Shown here: positions 1 through 7,535 of the stretch, in pieces | How the letters are laid out: each line of letters begins with the position of its first letter | How positions within the stretch are numbered: the first letter of the stretch is position 1 | Source: an uncultured Clostridia bacterium | GTDB taxonomy: Bacteria > Bacillota > Clostridia > Oscillospirales > Acutalibacteraceae | Length of the DNA: 22,625 nt | Assembly (NCBI GenBank): GCA_944382025.1 | Contig: CALWMQ010000215.1 | Location: 1-22,625, forward strand | Reading direction: 5' to 3' | The notes under the pieces: model-generated | Told to the model about the DNA's origin: nothing | The model's input: only the letters and a program-made list of their open reading frames with translations | Databases searched by the model: none | Made by a program: the position numbers and the translations under genes

Positions 1-266
1 TCCTTGGCAAAAGCCACCTGTACCGGACTGTAATACAGATTGGACGTGTGCTGGAGCGTGGCCGCCTGTTCCGTAACGGCCCGTACCCAGCCCTCTTCAC
101 AGTAGCCCAGGGCATTCACCCCTATGCCGCTGCCAAAATCAATATATTCCTTTCCCTCAACGTCCACTGCTGTGGCACCATGGCCCTGTTCCAAGGCTAC
201 CCCAAACCGGCCATAGGTGGGCATCATCGATGCCCTTTCATCCGCTTGAATCTGTTCCAATGTCAT
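1..266 (-). CDS. argD: Acetylornithine aminotransferase, N-terminal part (cut by window edge)
   Basis: Pyridoxal-phosphate class III aminotransferase that converts N-acetylglutamate semialdehyde to N-acetylornithine with glutamate as amino donor (cytoplasmic, arginine pathway). Only about the first 88 codons are present; the rest, including the catalytic lysine, lies beyond base 1. Visible family features are the opening MPTYGRF block, the IDFGSGIGVNALGY block and the LQHTSNLYYSPVQ block, which match the start of ArgD. Two in-frame ATGs occur, at 275 and 266. An AAAGGAA sequence abuts the ATG at 275, but its AGGA core sits about 9 bases before the ATG at 266, so I chose 266. It is the last arg gene seen, about 180 bases downstream of argB, and shares its strand and order with argG-H-C-J-B. 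The neighbours exclude most other class III enzymes. Identity is secure; start is moderately sure. Confidence 0.92.
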   Translation of the reverse strand, partial: MTLEQIQADERASMMPTYGRFGVALEQGHGATAVDVEGKEYIDFGSGIGVNALGYCEEGWVRAVTEQAATLQHTSNLYYSPVQVAFAK

Positions 267-444
267 GCCGCTCATTTCCTTTCTGATTTCCGCCGTCCGT
301 GGGCGGATAGGTGGCTGGCCCGAAGCAGCATTTCCTAACCCAGCGTCTTCTCAGGACATGTCCGGCGAGCCGGAGACCACCCCGTTCTCAAAATATATCC
401 ATCCCCGCAGTCATCTGCCACTCTAGAACTTGATCCGCTCCGGG

Positions 445-1299
445 TTACAGGAACATCGTTCCAATACCGCCGTCCGTCAGCATCTCAATCAAAATGGAAT
501 GGGGAATCCGCCCATCAATAATATGGGTACGCTTAACTCCCCGCCTGACAGCCTCCACGCAGCATTCTATTTTAGGAATCATTCCTCCGGAGATAATCCC
601 CTGCTTTTTCAGGTGGTTTACCTCGCTGACCTGGACCACCGAAATCAGGGATTCCTCATCATCCTTATCTCGGAGCAGCCCCCGTACATCGGTCATCAGC
701 ACCAGTTTTTCGGCACCCAAAGCGGCAGCGATCTGGGAAGCGGCCGTATCCGCGTTAATATTGTAGGTATCGCCGGTTTCCCCGGCGGCGATCGTGGCTA
801 CTACCGGGATAGTCCCATGCTCCAGGCTGTTCCGGATCAAGGTTACGTCCACCTGGGTAATATCCCCGACAAACCCCAGATCGGCCGCGGTATGCTTGAC
901 CGCCTTGATCATGCCCCCATCCAGGCCGCACAGGCCGATAGCCCGGCCGCCATGGGCTTCCAACTGCTGTACAAGGGATTTGTTCACCTTCCCCGCCAGC
1001 ACCATTTCCACCACGTCCATGGTTTCCCTGTCGGTATACCGCAGTCCGCCTATGAACCGGGACTCTTTCCCGATCTTTTTGAGCATGGCGTTAATTTCCG
1101 GTCCACCACCGTGAACCAGCACCACCTGGATACCTACAGTGGACAGCAGGACAATGTCCTCCATTACCGCCGATTTGAGTTCCTCGCTGACCATGGCGTT
1201 GCCGCCGTATTTAATCACCACAGTCTTGCCGGCGAACTCCTTAATATAAGGCAGGGCCTGGGTCAGTACCTGGGCTCTGTCCGCGGTGGTGATGTTCAT
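445..1299 (-). CDS. argB: Acetylglutamate kinase
   Basis: Phosphorylates N-acetylglutamate with ATP, the second step of arginine synthesis and in many bacteria the arginine-feedback step. The 284-residue protein is a full-length amino acid kinase fold: KYGGNAM at about residues 30-36, VHGGGPEIN at 62-70, a central GFVGDITQVD block, TDVRGLLRD, and a C-terminal GGMIPKIECC block, all typical of ArgB. The reading frame extends to an ATG at 1320 that also has an AAGGA site about 9 bases ahead. I prefer 1299 because GAAGGGG lies 5-6 bases before it and the protein then begins close to other ArgB proteins. The gap to argJ is 129 bases and that to argD about 180 bases, so the genes are co-directional but not overlapping. 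Whether the enzyme is arginine-sensitive cannot be read here with certainty. Confidence 0.95.
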   Translation of the reverse strand: MNITTADRAQVLTQALPYIKEFAGKTVVIKYGGNAMVSEELKSAVMEDIVLLSTVGIQVVLVHGGGPEINAMLKKIGKESRFIGGLRYTDRETMDVVEMVLAGKVNKSLVQQLEAHGGRAIGLCGLDGGMIKAVKHTAADLGFVGDITQVDVTLIRNSLEHGTIPVVATIAAGETGDTYNINADTAASQIAAALGAEKLVLMTDVRGLLRDKDDEESLISVVQVSEVNHLKKQGIISGGMIPKIECCVEAVRRGVKRTHIIDGRIPHSILIEMLTDGGIGTMFL

Positions 1300-1428
1300 G
1301 GAAACCCCTTCTTTCCCCATCGTCTTGATTCCTTTCCCGTCAGGCGCCCCGCCCCTTACAAGGCGGCTTCTGGCGGTCTTCCAATGGTTGAGTCTTTTCT
1401 TTTTAAGACCCCTCTGGAGGACGCTTTT

Positions 1429-2652
1429 TCAGCTTCGATAATCCCCGTTGATTTTCACATAATCATAGGTCAGGTCGCAGCCCCAAGCGGTAGCAGACGC
1501 CTCCCCGTCGTGCAGGGTAATATCAATCATCACTTCCGGCTGGGTCAGGATCTCTTTAGCCGTATCCTCGTCAAAGGGTATGCCAGCCCCATCCCGGCAT
1601 ACCGGGATTCTGCCTTTCTGTGAGACAAAGGCCATATCCACTCCTCGGACATCCACCTGGGCTCCCGAGTAGCCAATAGCGCACAGCACCCGACCCCAGT
1701 TGGCGTCCGCGCCGAAAATAGCAGCTTTCAGCAGGGAGGACCGGGCAACCGAGCGGGCAATTTGTTTGGCGTCTCCAACAGTTTTTCCGCCCGCCACCCG
1801 GACTTCCATCAGCCGGGTAGCTCCTTCACCGTCAGCGGCCAGATGTTTGACAATGCGTGTACACAGGGTTTTCAGGGCTTCCAGAAAGGCCGCATAATCC
1901 GCATCCTTCTGGGTAACCTCCGGATTGCCCGCAGCGCCGTTGGCCAGTACCGCCACCATATCGTTGGTAGAAGTATCCCCGTCCACCGACAGCATATTAA
2001 AGGTATCCTCCACCACCTGGAGCAGTGCTTCATGAAGCAGGGCGGCGGAAATTGCCGCGTCGGTGGTCAGGAAGCACAGCATGGTGGCCATATTGGGGGC
2101 AATCATACCGCTGCCTTTGGCGATCCCTCCCAGGATGCATGGCTTCCCCCCCACCATATAGGTAACGGCGAACTCTTTTTTTACTGTATCGGTGGTCATA
2201 ATGGCCTCCGCCGCGTCGCCGCTGCCGGTTTCCGACAGGGCGGCCACCAAGGACGGCATCCCTTCCGCGATAGGCTCTATAGGAAGGGAGGGGCCAATCA
2301 CCCCGGTAGAGGCCACGATCACATTTTCCGCCGGGATATGGAGGGCATCGGCGGCCAGACGGCACATGGCTTCCGCCTTTTCCACCCCGTCAAAAGCGCA
2401 GGTATTGGCAATACCGCTGTTGCACACCACAGCCTGTGCCATCCCGTTTTCCAGATGGTCAGCGGTGACAGTCAAAGGAGCCCCTTTGACCAAATTCCGG
2501 GTATATACCGCCGCCGCGGCTGCTGGCCGCTCCGAATAAATCAACCCTAAATCCTTTTTGCTCCGGTTTTTGCGGATTCCGCAATGGACACCGGCCGCCT
2601 GAAAACCTTTAGCGGCTGTAACGCCGCCCTCTATAAACTGTATCATCTCCAT
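1429..2652 (-). CDS. argJ: Bifunctional ornithine acetyltransferase / N-acetylglutamate synthase
   Basis: Transfers the acetyl group of N-acetylornithine to glutamate, recycling it; many ArgJ proteins also use acetyl-CoA. It is made as a precursor that cleaves itself into alpha and beta chains at an Ala-Thr bond. Here the cleavage motif MIAPNMATML is intact, with the nucleophile at about Thr190. The protein is 407 residues, the usual length, and ends in the typical YVKINGDYRS tail. The frame is open up to 2751, but that would overlap the end of argC and adds an unusual Cys/Trp-rich leader. CAGGAAAGG lies just upstream of tandem ATGs at 2652 and 2646, and I chose 2652; 2646 is nearly as good. 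The start lies 49 bases after argC stops. No argA-type synthase is seen in the window, which fits a bifunctional ArgJ, but bifunctionality itself is inferred. Confidence 0.95.
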   Translation of the reverse strand: MEMIQFIEGGVTAAKGFQAAGVHCGIRKNRSKKDLGLIYSERPAAAAAVYTRNLVKGAPLTVTADHLENGMAQAVVCNSGIANTCAFDGVEKAEAMCRLAADALHIPAENVIVASTGVIGPSLPIEPIAEGMPSLVAALSETGSGDAAEAIMTTDTVKKEFAVTYMVGGKPCILGGIAKGSGMIAPNMATMLCFLTTDAAISAALLHEALLQVVEDTFNMLSVDGDTSTNDMVAVLANGAAGNPEVTQKDADYAAFLEALKTLCTRIVKHLAADGEGATRLMEVRVAGGKTVGDAKQIARSVARSSLLKAAIFGADANWGRVLCAIGYSGAQVDVRGVDMAFVSQKGRIPVCRDGAGIPFDEDTAKEILTQPEVMIDITLHDGEASATAWGCDLTYDYVKINGDYRS

Positions 2653-2701
2653 CAACCTTTCCTGGACGTATACCCCCGGGTGGAAGCCGCCAGCCTTCTC
2701 A

Positions 2702-3736
2702 TCAAAACGCCAAAGGCACCATATCCAAGCCTGTGTCCTCCGGCAGGCCAAACAGCAGATTAGCGTTCTGTACCGCTTGGCCCGCCGCTCCTTTCACCAT
2801 ATTATCAATCACCGACGTGACAATCAGCAGGCCGGTATGAGCGTCCGCATACAATTGGATATCGCAGTAATTGGATCCCCGGACACTGCGGATATTGACA
2901 CCCTCGCCCGGCGGCAGCAGCCGTACAAACCGTTCCGTACCATAGGCCTGTTCATAGGCGGCCCGTACTTGCTCCAGGCTCACCCCAGCTTTCATCCGGG
3001 CGTACATGGTGGATAAAATCCCCCGGTTTACCGGCAGTAAGTGCGGTACAAAGGTCAGGGTAACTTTACCCCCCGCGACTTTGGATAAGGTCTGTTCCAT
3101 TTCGGGGGTATGGCGGTGGCTGGCCACCTTGTAGGCGGAAAACGCCTCATTGCAGTCTGGAAAATGGGTATTCTGGGCAGGTTTACGGCCCGCGCCGGTC
3201 GTACCGGATTTACTGTCGATGACCAGTCCGGCAGTCTCTATCAGCCCCTCCCTCAGGGCCGGAGCCAGTCCCAGAGCCACACTGGTGGGATAGCACCCCG
3301 GATTTCCGATGAGGCTGGTTTTCCTGATATCCTCCCGGAACAGCTCCGGCAGCCCATATACCGCCCGCTCATGCAGTTCCGGATATACTACCGGGCAGCC
3401 GTACCATTTCTCATATTCCTCCGGGTCATCCAGGCGGAAATCCGCTCCCAGGTCAATAAATTTCTTTCCATTCTGAGCGCACGCCGCCGCTGTTTCCTGA
3501 GACAGCCCGTGGGGCAGGGCTGCAAATACCACATCACATTTCTCCACCACCTCTTCAGCGGTGATGCAGGGCAGGTCGCAGATTTCACGGAGAGTGGGAT
3601 AAACCTCTGATAATGGTTTCCCCTCAAAGGACACGGAACTGACTGCCGCCAGCTCCATATCCGGATGGCGGATCAAAATCCGTACCAGTTCGATGCCGGC
3701 ATAGCCGGTGGCGCCGATAATCCCAGCTTTTATCAT
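2702..3736 (-). CDS. argC: N-acetyl-gamma-glutamyl-phosphate reductase
   Basis: NADPH-dependent reduction of N-acetylglutamyl phosphate to the semialdehyde, the third arginine step. The 344-residue protein has the Rossmann loop GATGYAG at residues 8-14, FAALPHG in the middle, and the catalytic cysteine in GNPGCYPT at about Cys148, so the active site is complete. Length fits the family (about 345). The frame is open to 3841, but the upstream extension has no family resemblance. The ATG at 3736 has GAGGTG about 7 bases ahead and starts with MIKAGIIGATGYAG as ArgC proteins do. It lies between argH (143 bases upstream) and argJ (49 bases downstream) on the same strand. No defects seen. Confidence 0.96.
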   Translation of the reverse strand: MIKAGIIGATGYAGIELVRILIRHPDMELAAVSSVSFEGKPLSEVYPTLREICDLPCITAEEVVEKCDVVFAALPHGLSQETAAACAQNGKKFIDLGADFRLDDPEEYEKWYGCPVVYPELHERAVYGLPELFREDIRKTSLIGNPGCYPTSVALGLAPALREGLIETAGLVIDSKSGTTGAGRKPAQNTHFPDCNEAFSAYKVASHRHTPEMEQTLSKVAGGKVTLTFVPHLLPVNRGILSTMYARMKAGVSLEQVRAAYEQAYGTERFVRLLPPGEGVNIRSVRGSNYCDIQLYADAHTGLLIVTSVIDNMVKGAAGQAVQNANLLFGLPEDTGLDMVPLAF

Positions 3737-3879
3737 GGGTAACACCTCATCCTTCTTCATAGGCCAAATCAAACTCCGGCTGGCAACCGGGGGGCGAGCA
3801 TCCCGGTACACGTCGGTACCGCACAGCTGTTTCCTTTTCATCAGGAAAAGCGGTTTTCCCGCCCGGGCACCCTATCCCG

Positions 3880-5250
3880 TTATCCCAGCAGCCGGCGTAC
3901 CCGTTCCACCTCTGCCAGTACATTTTCCGGTGCGGGGCCGCCTGGCACCCGCCGCATGGCAGCGCACCGTTCCAGCCGGATAGCGTCAAATACATCCTCG
4001 GCAAACAAGGGGCATACCTCTTGGTAGTCCGCCAGGGGCAGGGTTTCCAAGGTCAGGCCTTTGTCAATGCACAGAGCGACCAAGGTACCGGTCGCCTTGT
4101 AGGCGTCCCGGAAAGGCAGGCCCTTTCCCACCAGATAATCAGCGCAGTCAGTAGCATTGATAAAACCGCCTGCCGCTGCCCGCCGCATATTGTCAGGCAG
4201 TACCTTCATGGTATCGATCATGGGAACAAAGGCGGTCAGGCACATATGGACGGTATCCAGCGCGTCAAAAACCGCCTCTTTATCCTCCTGCATATCCTTG
4301 TTGTAGGCCAGTGGCAGGCCTTTGAGCATGGTCAGCAGGGTCATCAGGTCACCGAATACCCGTCCGGATTTGCCCCGTACCAGTTCCGCAATATCGGGGT
4401 TTTTCTTCTGGGGCATAATGGAGGAGCCGGTAGAAAAAGCGTCATCCAGCTCAATGAACTTGAATTCCCAGGAGCACCACAGGATGATTTCCTCGCTGAA
4501 CCGAGACAGATGCACCATCATCAGGGATAAAGCGGCCGCCAGTTCCACGCAGAAATCCCGGTCGGATACCCCGTCCAGGGAATTATGGGTAATCCCATCC
4601 ATCTCCAATGTATGGGCTACCGTTTCCCGGTCCAGGGGATAGGTAGTTCCCGCCAGGGCGCTGCTGCCCAGAGGGCTAACGTTCATCCGTTTCACCGCAT
4701 CGTCCAAACGGGAGATATCCCGGAGAAACATCTCCGCGTAGGCCATCAGATGGTGGCCGAAGGTGATAGGCTGGGCCCGCTGGAGATGGGTGTAGCCTGG
4801 CATAATGGTGTGGGCATGGGCTTCCGCCTTATCGCACAGCACCCGGATCAGGTCATGGAGCTGTTCCCGAATCGGCTGCACGGCGCCCCGCAGATACAGC
4901 CGGATATCCAAGGCAACCTGGTCGTTACGGGACCGGCCGGTATGCAGCCGCTTGCCGGCGTCACCGATCCGGGCGGTCAGTTCCCCTTCCACAAACGTAT
5001 GGATATCCTCCGCCTCCGGATCGATCTCCAGGGTACCCGCAGCCAGATCTCCGGCAATCCCTGCCAGGCCCTCCCGGATCCTTTCCCCATCCTCCTTGGA
5101 GATGATCCCCTGCTTGGCCAGCATGGCGGCATGGGCCATACTGCCCGCAATATCCTCTTGAGCCATCCGGCTGTCGAAGGTGATAGAGGAATTAAAATCA
5201 TTGGTTTTTTTGTCGATTTCTTTTTGGAACCTTCCTGCCCAAAGCTTCAT
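3880..5250 (-). CDS. argH: Argininosuccinate lyase
   Basis: Cleaves argininosuccinate to arginine and fumarate, the last arginine step; a homotetramer of the fumarase/aspartase superfamily. The 456-residue protein carries HTGRSRNDQ (about 104-111), GYTHLQRAQP (152-161) and the superfamily signature GSSIMPQKKNP (275-285) with the catalytic serine loop, all intact. The start at 5250 gives MKLWAGRFQKE, the classic ArgH beginning. Its ribosome binding site is weak (GTGGGG about 5 bases ahead), and an ATG 15 bases upstream has none better. It follows argG after a long 319-base gap containing two hairpins, unlike the shorter gaps elsewhere in the cluster, so expression relative to argG may be separately tuned. 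Confidence 0.96.
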   Translation of the reverse strand: MKLWAGRFQKEIDKKTNDFNSSITFDSRMAQEDIAGSMAHAAMLAKQGIISKEDGERIREGLAGIAGDLAAGTLEIDPEAEDIHTFVEGELTARIGDAGKRLHTGRSRNDQVALDIRLYLRGAVQPIREQLHDLIRVLCDKAEAHAHTIMPGYTHLQRAQPITFGHHLMAYAEMFLRDISRLDDAVKRMNVSPLGSSALAGTTYPLDRETVAHTLEMDGITHNSLDGVSDRDFCVELAAALSLMMVHLSRFSEEIILWCSWEFKFIELDDAFSTGSSIMPQKKNPDIAELVRGKSGRVFGDLMTLLTMLKGLPLAYNKDMQEDKEAVFDALDTVHMCLTAFVPMIDTMKVLPDNMRRAAAGGFINATDCADYLVGKGLPFRDAYKATGTLVALCIDKGLTLETLPLADYQEVCPLFAEDVFDAIRLERCAAMRRVPGGPAPENVLAEVERVRRLLG

Positions 5251-5318
5251 ATATACCCCACTCATTCTGTTTGGTGTCCGGCCTTCTGTCCCTAGGTTAA
5301 CGGGCTTGTGACAAGGAT

Positions 5319-5341
5319 AGGGGCCCACCGGAGGGGCCCCT
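5319..5341. repeat. GC-rich hairpin upstream of argH
   Basis: AGGGGCCC (5319-5326) pairs with GGGCCCCT (5334-5341) around a 7-base loop. It lies about 70 bases ahead of the argH start in the transcript. No T-run follows on either strand, so it is not a standard intrinsic terminator. It could stabilise or pause the message. Confidence 0.5.
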
Positions 5342-5384
5342 TAAACTGTCGGTTGATCCGCCTTCACACAGCAGAAGGCAGGGC

Positions 5385-5417
5385 TTCTTCACGCGGTGCC
5401 TGGCACCGCGTGAAGAA
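5385..5417. repeat. 33-bp perfect palindrome with one-base centre
   Basis: Arm 5385-5400 (TTCTTCACGCGGTGCC) is the exact reverse complement of arm 5402-5417, with a single T between them. An A-run follows on the plus strand (5418-5421), that is, T-rich sequence precedes it on the transcribed minus strand, so it does not look like a terminator for argG. The GGTGCCTGGCACC core is of the kind seen in dispersed palindromic repeats. Whether it recurs in this genome cannot be told from the window. Confidence 0.7.
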
Positions 5418-5569
5418 AAAAGGTGTCATCCTCTTTGGAGGGCAACATAAGGGCGTATCACCCCGGTCCTACCGTCTTTGGAAAAGGCGAGTAAAAAAGC
5501 GTGGAAGAATACACCGGTTAGTACGTCACGGGGCTGAGGGAGGGGCTGCCCGCCCGTCGGGAACGCCTT

Positions 5570-6790
5570 TTATTTGCCCTGCTTGAGCTGTTTCATAGCC
5601 TGTACTTTGATGGGCAGGCCGAACAGGTTGATAAAGCCCTGGCTGTCGGTCTGGTCGTATACGTCGTCCTCATCAAAGGTGGCGATCTCCTCGTCGTACA
5701 GGGAGAAGGGGGAAGTAACCCCAGCCAGGATCATATTGCCCTTATACAGCTTCAGTTTTACGTCACCCGTCACATGCTCCTGGGTGGAATCCACAAAAGC
5801 CGACAGGGCTTCTCTCAAAGGAGTAAACCACTGGCCGTAGTACACCAGATCGGCGAATTTACCCGCTACCTGCTGCTGCTTATAGTGCATGGTATCCCGA
5901 TCCAGGCACAAGGTTTCCAGAGCTTCGTGGGCCTTGTACAAGATAGTTCCGCCGGGAGTCTCATACACACCCCGGCTCTTCATGCCGACCAACCGGTTTT
6001 CCACCATATCCACAATGCCAATACCGTTTTCGCCGCCCAATTGGTTCAGCTTTTTAATCAGGGATACGCCATCCATCTTTTCCCCGTCGATAGCGGTGGG
6101 GATCCCCTTTTCAAAGGAAATCGTCACATAAGTAGCCTTATCCGGAGCTTTTTCGGGAGAAACGCCCAACTCCAGGATCTCATCGTATTTAGGCTCGTTG
6201 GCCGGATCTTCCAGGTCAAGGCCTTCATGGGACAGGTGCCACAGGTTCTTATCCTTGGAGTAGTTGGTCTCCCGGGTAATATTCAGCGGGATGTTGTGAG
6301 CCTCAGCGTAATCAATCTCTTCCTCCCGGGACTTCAGATTCCAGATCCGCCAGGGGGCGATAATCTTCATCTGAGGAGCGAACGCCTTAATCGCCAGTTC
6401 AAACCGTACCTGATCGTTGCCTTTGCCGGTGCATCCATGGCAGATAGCGTCAGCGCCTTCCGCCTGAGCGATCTCCACGATCCGTTTGGCGATAATGGGC
6501 CGGGCGAAGGAAGTACCCAGGAGGTACTGATTTTCATATACGGCGCCCGCCTTGACAGTGGGGAAAATGTAGTCCTCGACAAAGACCTTATTCAGATCCT
6601 CGATGTACAGTTTGGAGGCGCCGGTTTTTTTCGCTTTTTCTTCCAGGCCGGACAATTCCTTGCCCTGGCCCACATCGGCGGCCACGGCGATGACTTCGCA
6701 ATTGTTATAGTTCTCTTTCAACCACGGGATAATGATGGAGGTATCCAGGCCGCCGGAATACGCCAGGACCACTTTTTTGATGTCGCTCAT
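5570..6790 (-). CDS. argG: Argininosuccinate synthase
   Basis: Joins citrulline and aspartate with ATP to give argininosuccinate. The 406-residue protein begins MSDIKKVVLAYSGGLDTS; the PP-loop AYSGGLDTS at residues 10-18 binds ATP. The central CHGCTGKGNDQVRFE block and SYEKGIP-like region (ISFEKGIPTAIDG) are typical of the family. Length matches. The ATG at 6790 has AAAGGA about 10-11 bases ahead, slightly long but the only good site. It is the first gene of the arg cluster and has its own consensus promoter about 110 bases upstream with possible ArgR boxes. It is isolated from the gene behind it by an intrinsic terminator (6953-6990). Confidence 0.97.
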   Translation of the reverse strand: MSDIKKVVLAYSGGLDTSIIIPWLKENYNNCEVIAVAADVGQGKELSGLEEKAKKTGASKLYIEDLNKVFVEDYIFPTVKAGAVYENQYLLGTSFARPIIAKRIVEIAQAEGADAICHGCTGKGNDQVRFELAIKAFAPQMKIIAPWRIWNLKSREEEIDYAEAHNIPLNITRETNYSKDKNLWHLSHEGLDLEDPANEPKYDEILELGVSPEKAPDKATYVTISFEKGIPTAIDGEKMDGVSLIKKLNQLGGENGIGIVDMVENRLVGMKSRGVYETPGGTILYKAHEALETLCLDRDTMHYKQQQVAGKFADLVYYGQWFTPLREALSAFVDSTQEHVTGDVKLKLYKGNMILAGVTSPFSLYDEEIATFDEDDVYDQTDSQGFINLFGLPIKVQAMKQLKQGK

Positions 6791-6899
6791 AGATTATCTA
6801 TCCTTTCTTGGGAGACCGTTTAGACGCGGTCCCGGTTATGATGAAAAGCGGCTCTTCAAGAGGGGGCCGTAGGCCGGCTCAAGGAGAGGTTATGGGATT

Positions 6900-6928
6900 A
6901 TTATACTCATCCGTTCCTCAATTTGCAA
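6900..6928 (-). promoter_or_regulatory. Sigma-A promoter of the arg cluster
   Basis: On the minus strand TTGCAA (6928-6923) and a perfect TATAAT (6905-6900) are separated by exactly 17 bases. This leaves a leader of roughly 100 bases before argG. It lies just past the terminator of the preceding small gene, as expected for the start of a new transcription unit. Confidence 0.85.
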
Positions 6929-6952
6929 GAGTATTCAGCGTATAATTATGCC
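6924..6952. promoter_or_regulatory. Possible ArgR boxes overlapping the argG promoter
   Basis: Two ARG-box-like stretches adjoin. TGCAAGAGTATTCA (6924-6937) overlaps the -35 element. The near-palindrome GCGTATAATTATGCC (6938-6952) lies immediately upstream. Both resemble the TGAAT/TGCAT-type half sites with AT-rich cores bound by ArgR/AhrC. The 15-base centre spacing is not the classic 21, so this is suggestive only. Confidence 0.4.
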
Positions 6953-6990
6953 AAAAGGCGAAATTTTGGCATCCTGCCGAAAACTTCGCC
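6953..6990 (-). terminator. Intrinsic terminator of the small gene at 7095-7394
   Basis: Read on the minus strand, GGCGAAGTTTTCGGCA (6990-6975) pairs with TGCCAAAATTTCGCC (6971-6957) with one bulge around a short loop. Four Ts follow directly (6956-6953). It ends the transcript of the 99-residue protein gene before the argG promoter. Confidence 0.75.
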
Positions 6991-7035
6991 TGTGTAAACA
7001 ATTATTTTTAATAAACTAGAAATTTAGCACAAACC

Positions 7036-7082
7036 ATATTCATGAAACTATGAATATATATACGCTTTTGAATGAATATTCC
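7036..7082. promoter_or_regulatory. AT-rich inverted repeat with further ARG-box-like motifs
   Basis: ATATTCAT (7036-7043) and ATGAATAT (7050-7057) form an 8-base inverted repeat. TGAATATATATACG (7051-7064) and GAATGAATATTCC (7070-7082) resemble single ARG boxes and are centred about 20 bases apart, close to the usual spacing of paired boxes. They lie 110-150 bases upstream of the argG promoter, just beyond the stop of the neighbouring gene, so action on argG would need looping. Tentative. Confidence 0.3.
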
Positions 7083-7094
7083 AAAAATCGCTTT

Positions 7095-7394
7095 TTACTT
7101 CTCCAAAGGCAGCTTTTCTTGACGGGCAACCGCAGCTTCCAGCAACTGCACGGCAACGGCGAATCCCCTACGGAAGGCTTCTACCGTGAGCAAGTATTCC
7201 GCGTTCAGAGTTTGCCGCATAAGGGATTCATAAACTCCTTCCAATTCCGGCGTCAGCTGAGAACGGAAGGAATCCTCCTGTTCCCGGATTGCCCGGCGGG
7301 CCGAGCCATACCCGGGAACTTCCTCAATATCCCGAAAGTTAAGCTTCAGTTCTCCCTCAAACAACTTCCCCAGTATATCTTCCATTTCCAGCAT
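7095..7394 (-). CDS. Small uncharacterised protein, DUF6809-like
   Basis: A 99-residue acidic and helical protein with no signal peptide, membrane segment or catalytic motif that I can see. The pattern - a short start, then a GYGSARRAIREQEDSFRSQL stretch, an LTPELEGVYESLM helix, and a C-terminal EAFRRGFAVAVQLLEAAV helix - resembles the small clostridial DUF6809 family, whose function is unknown to me. The start at 7394 has AGGTG five bases ahead; an ATG three codons later (7385) has AAAGG nine bases ahead and may be the true start. It has its own promoter (7420-7449), its own terminator (6953-6990), and is divergent from an XRE repressor gene. One operator-like site lies inside its promoter spacer, so it is the likely target of that repressor. 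Function unassigned. Confidence 0.75.
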   Translation of the reverse strand: MLEMEDILGKLFEGELKLNFRDIEEVPGYGSARRAIREQEDSFRSQLTPELEGVYESLMRQTLNAEYLLTVEAFRRGFAVAVQLLEAAVARQEKLPLEK

Positions 7395-7419
7395 CCTTTC
7401 ACCTGAACTCTGTGGCCTT

Positions 7420-7449
7420 ATTATAGTCTACTAATTGTATAAAAAACAA
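7420..7449 (-). promoter_or_regulatory. Promoter of the DUF6809-like gene
   Basis: Minus strand: TTGTTT (7449-7444), 18-base spacer, TATAAT (7425-7420). The predicted start is about 20 bases before the ATG. The spacer contains operator-like site ATAC-AATTA-GTAG read on this strand. Confidence 0.7.
7428..7440. promoter_or_regulatory. Operator-like site 1 (CTAC-N5-GTAT)
   Basis: CTAC (7428-7431), five bases, GTAT (7437-7440). It lies between the -35 and -10 elements of the minus-strand promoter, where a bound repressor would block RNA polymerase. Its placement mirrors site 5 in the plus-strand promoter of the XRE gene. Confidence 0.6.
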
Positions 7450-7480
7450 GACCCTTAGAATCGATTTGTCAGCTTCCACA

Positions 7481-7504
7481 AAGCCCCGGGTTGGGCCTTT
7501 TTTA
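7481..7504. terminator. Terminator-like hairpin inside the divergent region
   Basis: A short stem (about AAAGCCC with GGGCCTTT, one bulge, 6-7 base loop) is followed on the plus strand by TTTTTT. No plus-strand gene precedes it, so it may stop stray or antisense transcription, or reflect an unannotated short transcript. The stem is weak. Confidence 0.35.
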
Positions 7505-7535
7505 GACAGTATTTCCGCCATTTCTCGACAATATC

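Larger units (their letters stand above)
5251..5569. other. argG-argH intergenic region (319 bases)
   Basis: No convincing gene. It holds two inverted repeats, 5319-5341 and 5385-5417, described separately. A frame is open on the plus strand across the region, but its product is arginine-rich, has no recognisable domain, lacks a ribosome binding site and spans the palindrome. I see no sigma-A promoter with good hexamers for argH. For a co-transcribed pair the gap is unusually long. Confidence 0.6.

Noticed and set aside
361..374. TCCGGC-GA-GCCGGA inverted repeat between argD and argB
   Set aside because: Short, GC-rich and with a two-base loop; likely chance in this composition and not followed by Ts.
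430..1623. Long plus-strand open frame opposite argB and the end of argJ
   Set aside because: It crosses two real genes and the gap between them, and has no recognisable domain or start signal.
5391..5410. T-box-like sequence GGCACCGCG in the argG-argH gap
   Set aside because: It fits part of the T-box antiterminator consensus, but it occurs on both strands only because it is half of the palindrome. No specifier stem, full T-box or terminator with T-run follows before argH.
5308..5586. 92-codon plus-strand frame in the argG-argH gap
   Set aside because: No ribosome binding site, product rich in Arg and Gly, and it spans the perfect palindrome. Probably chance.
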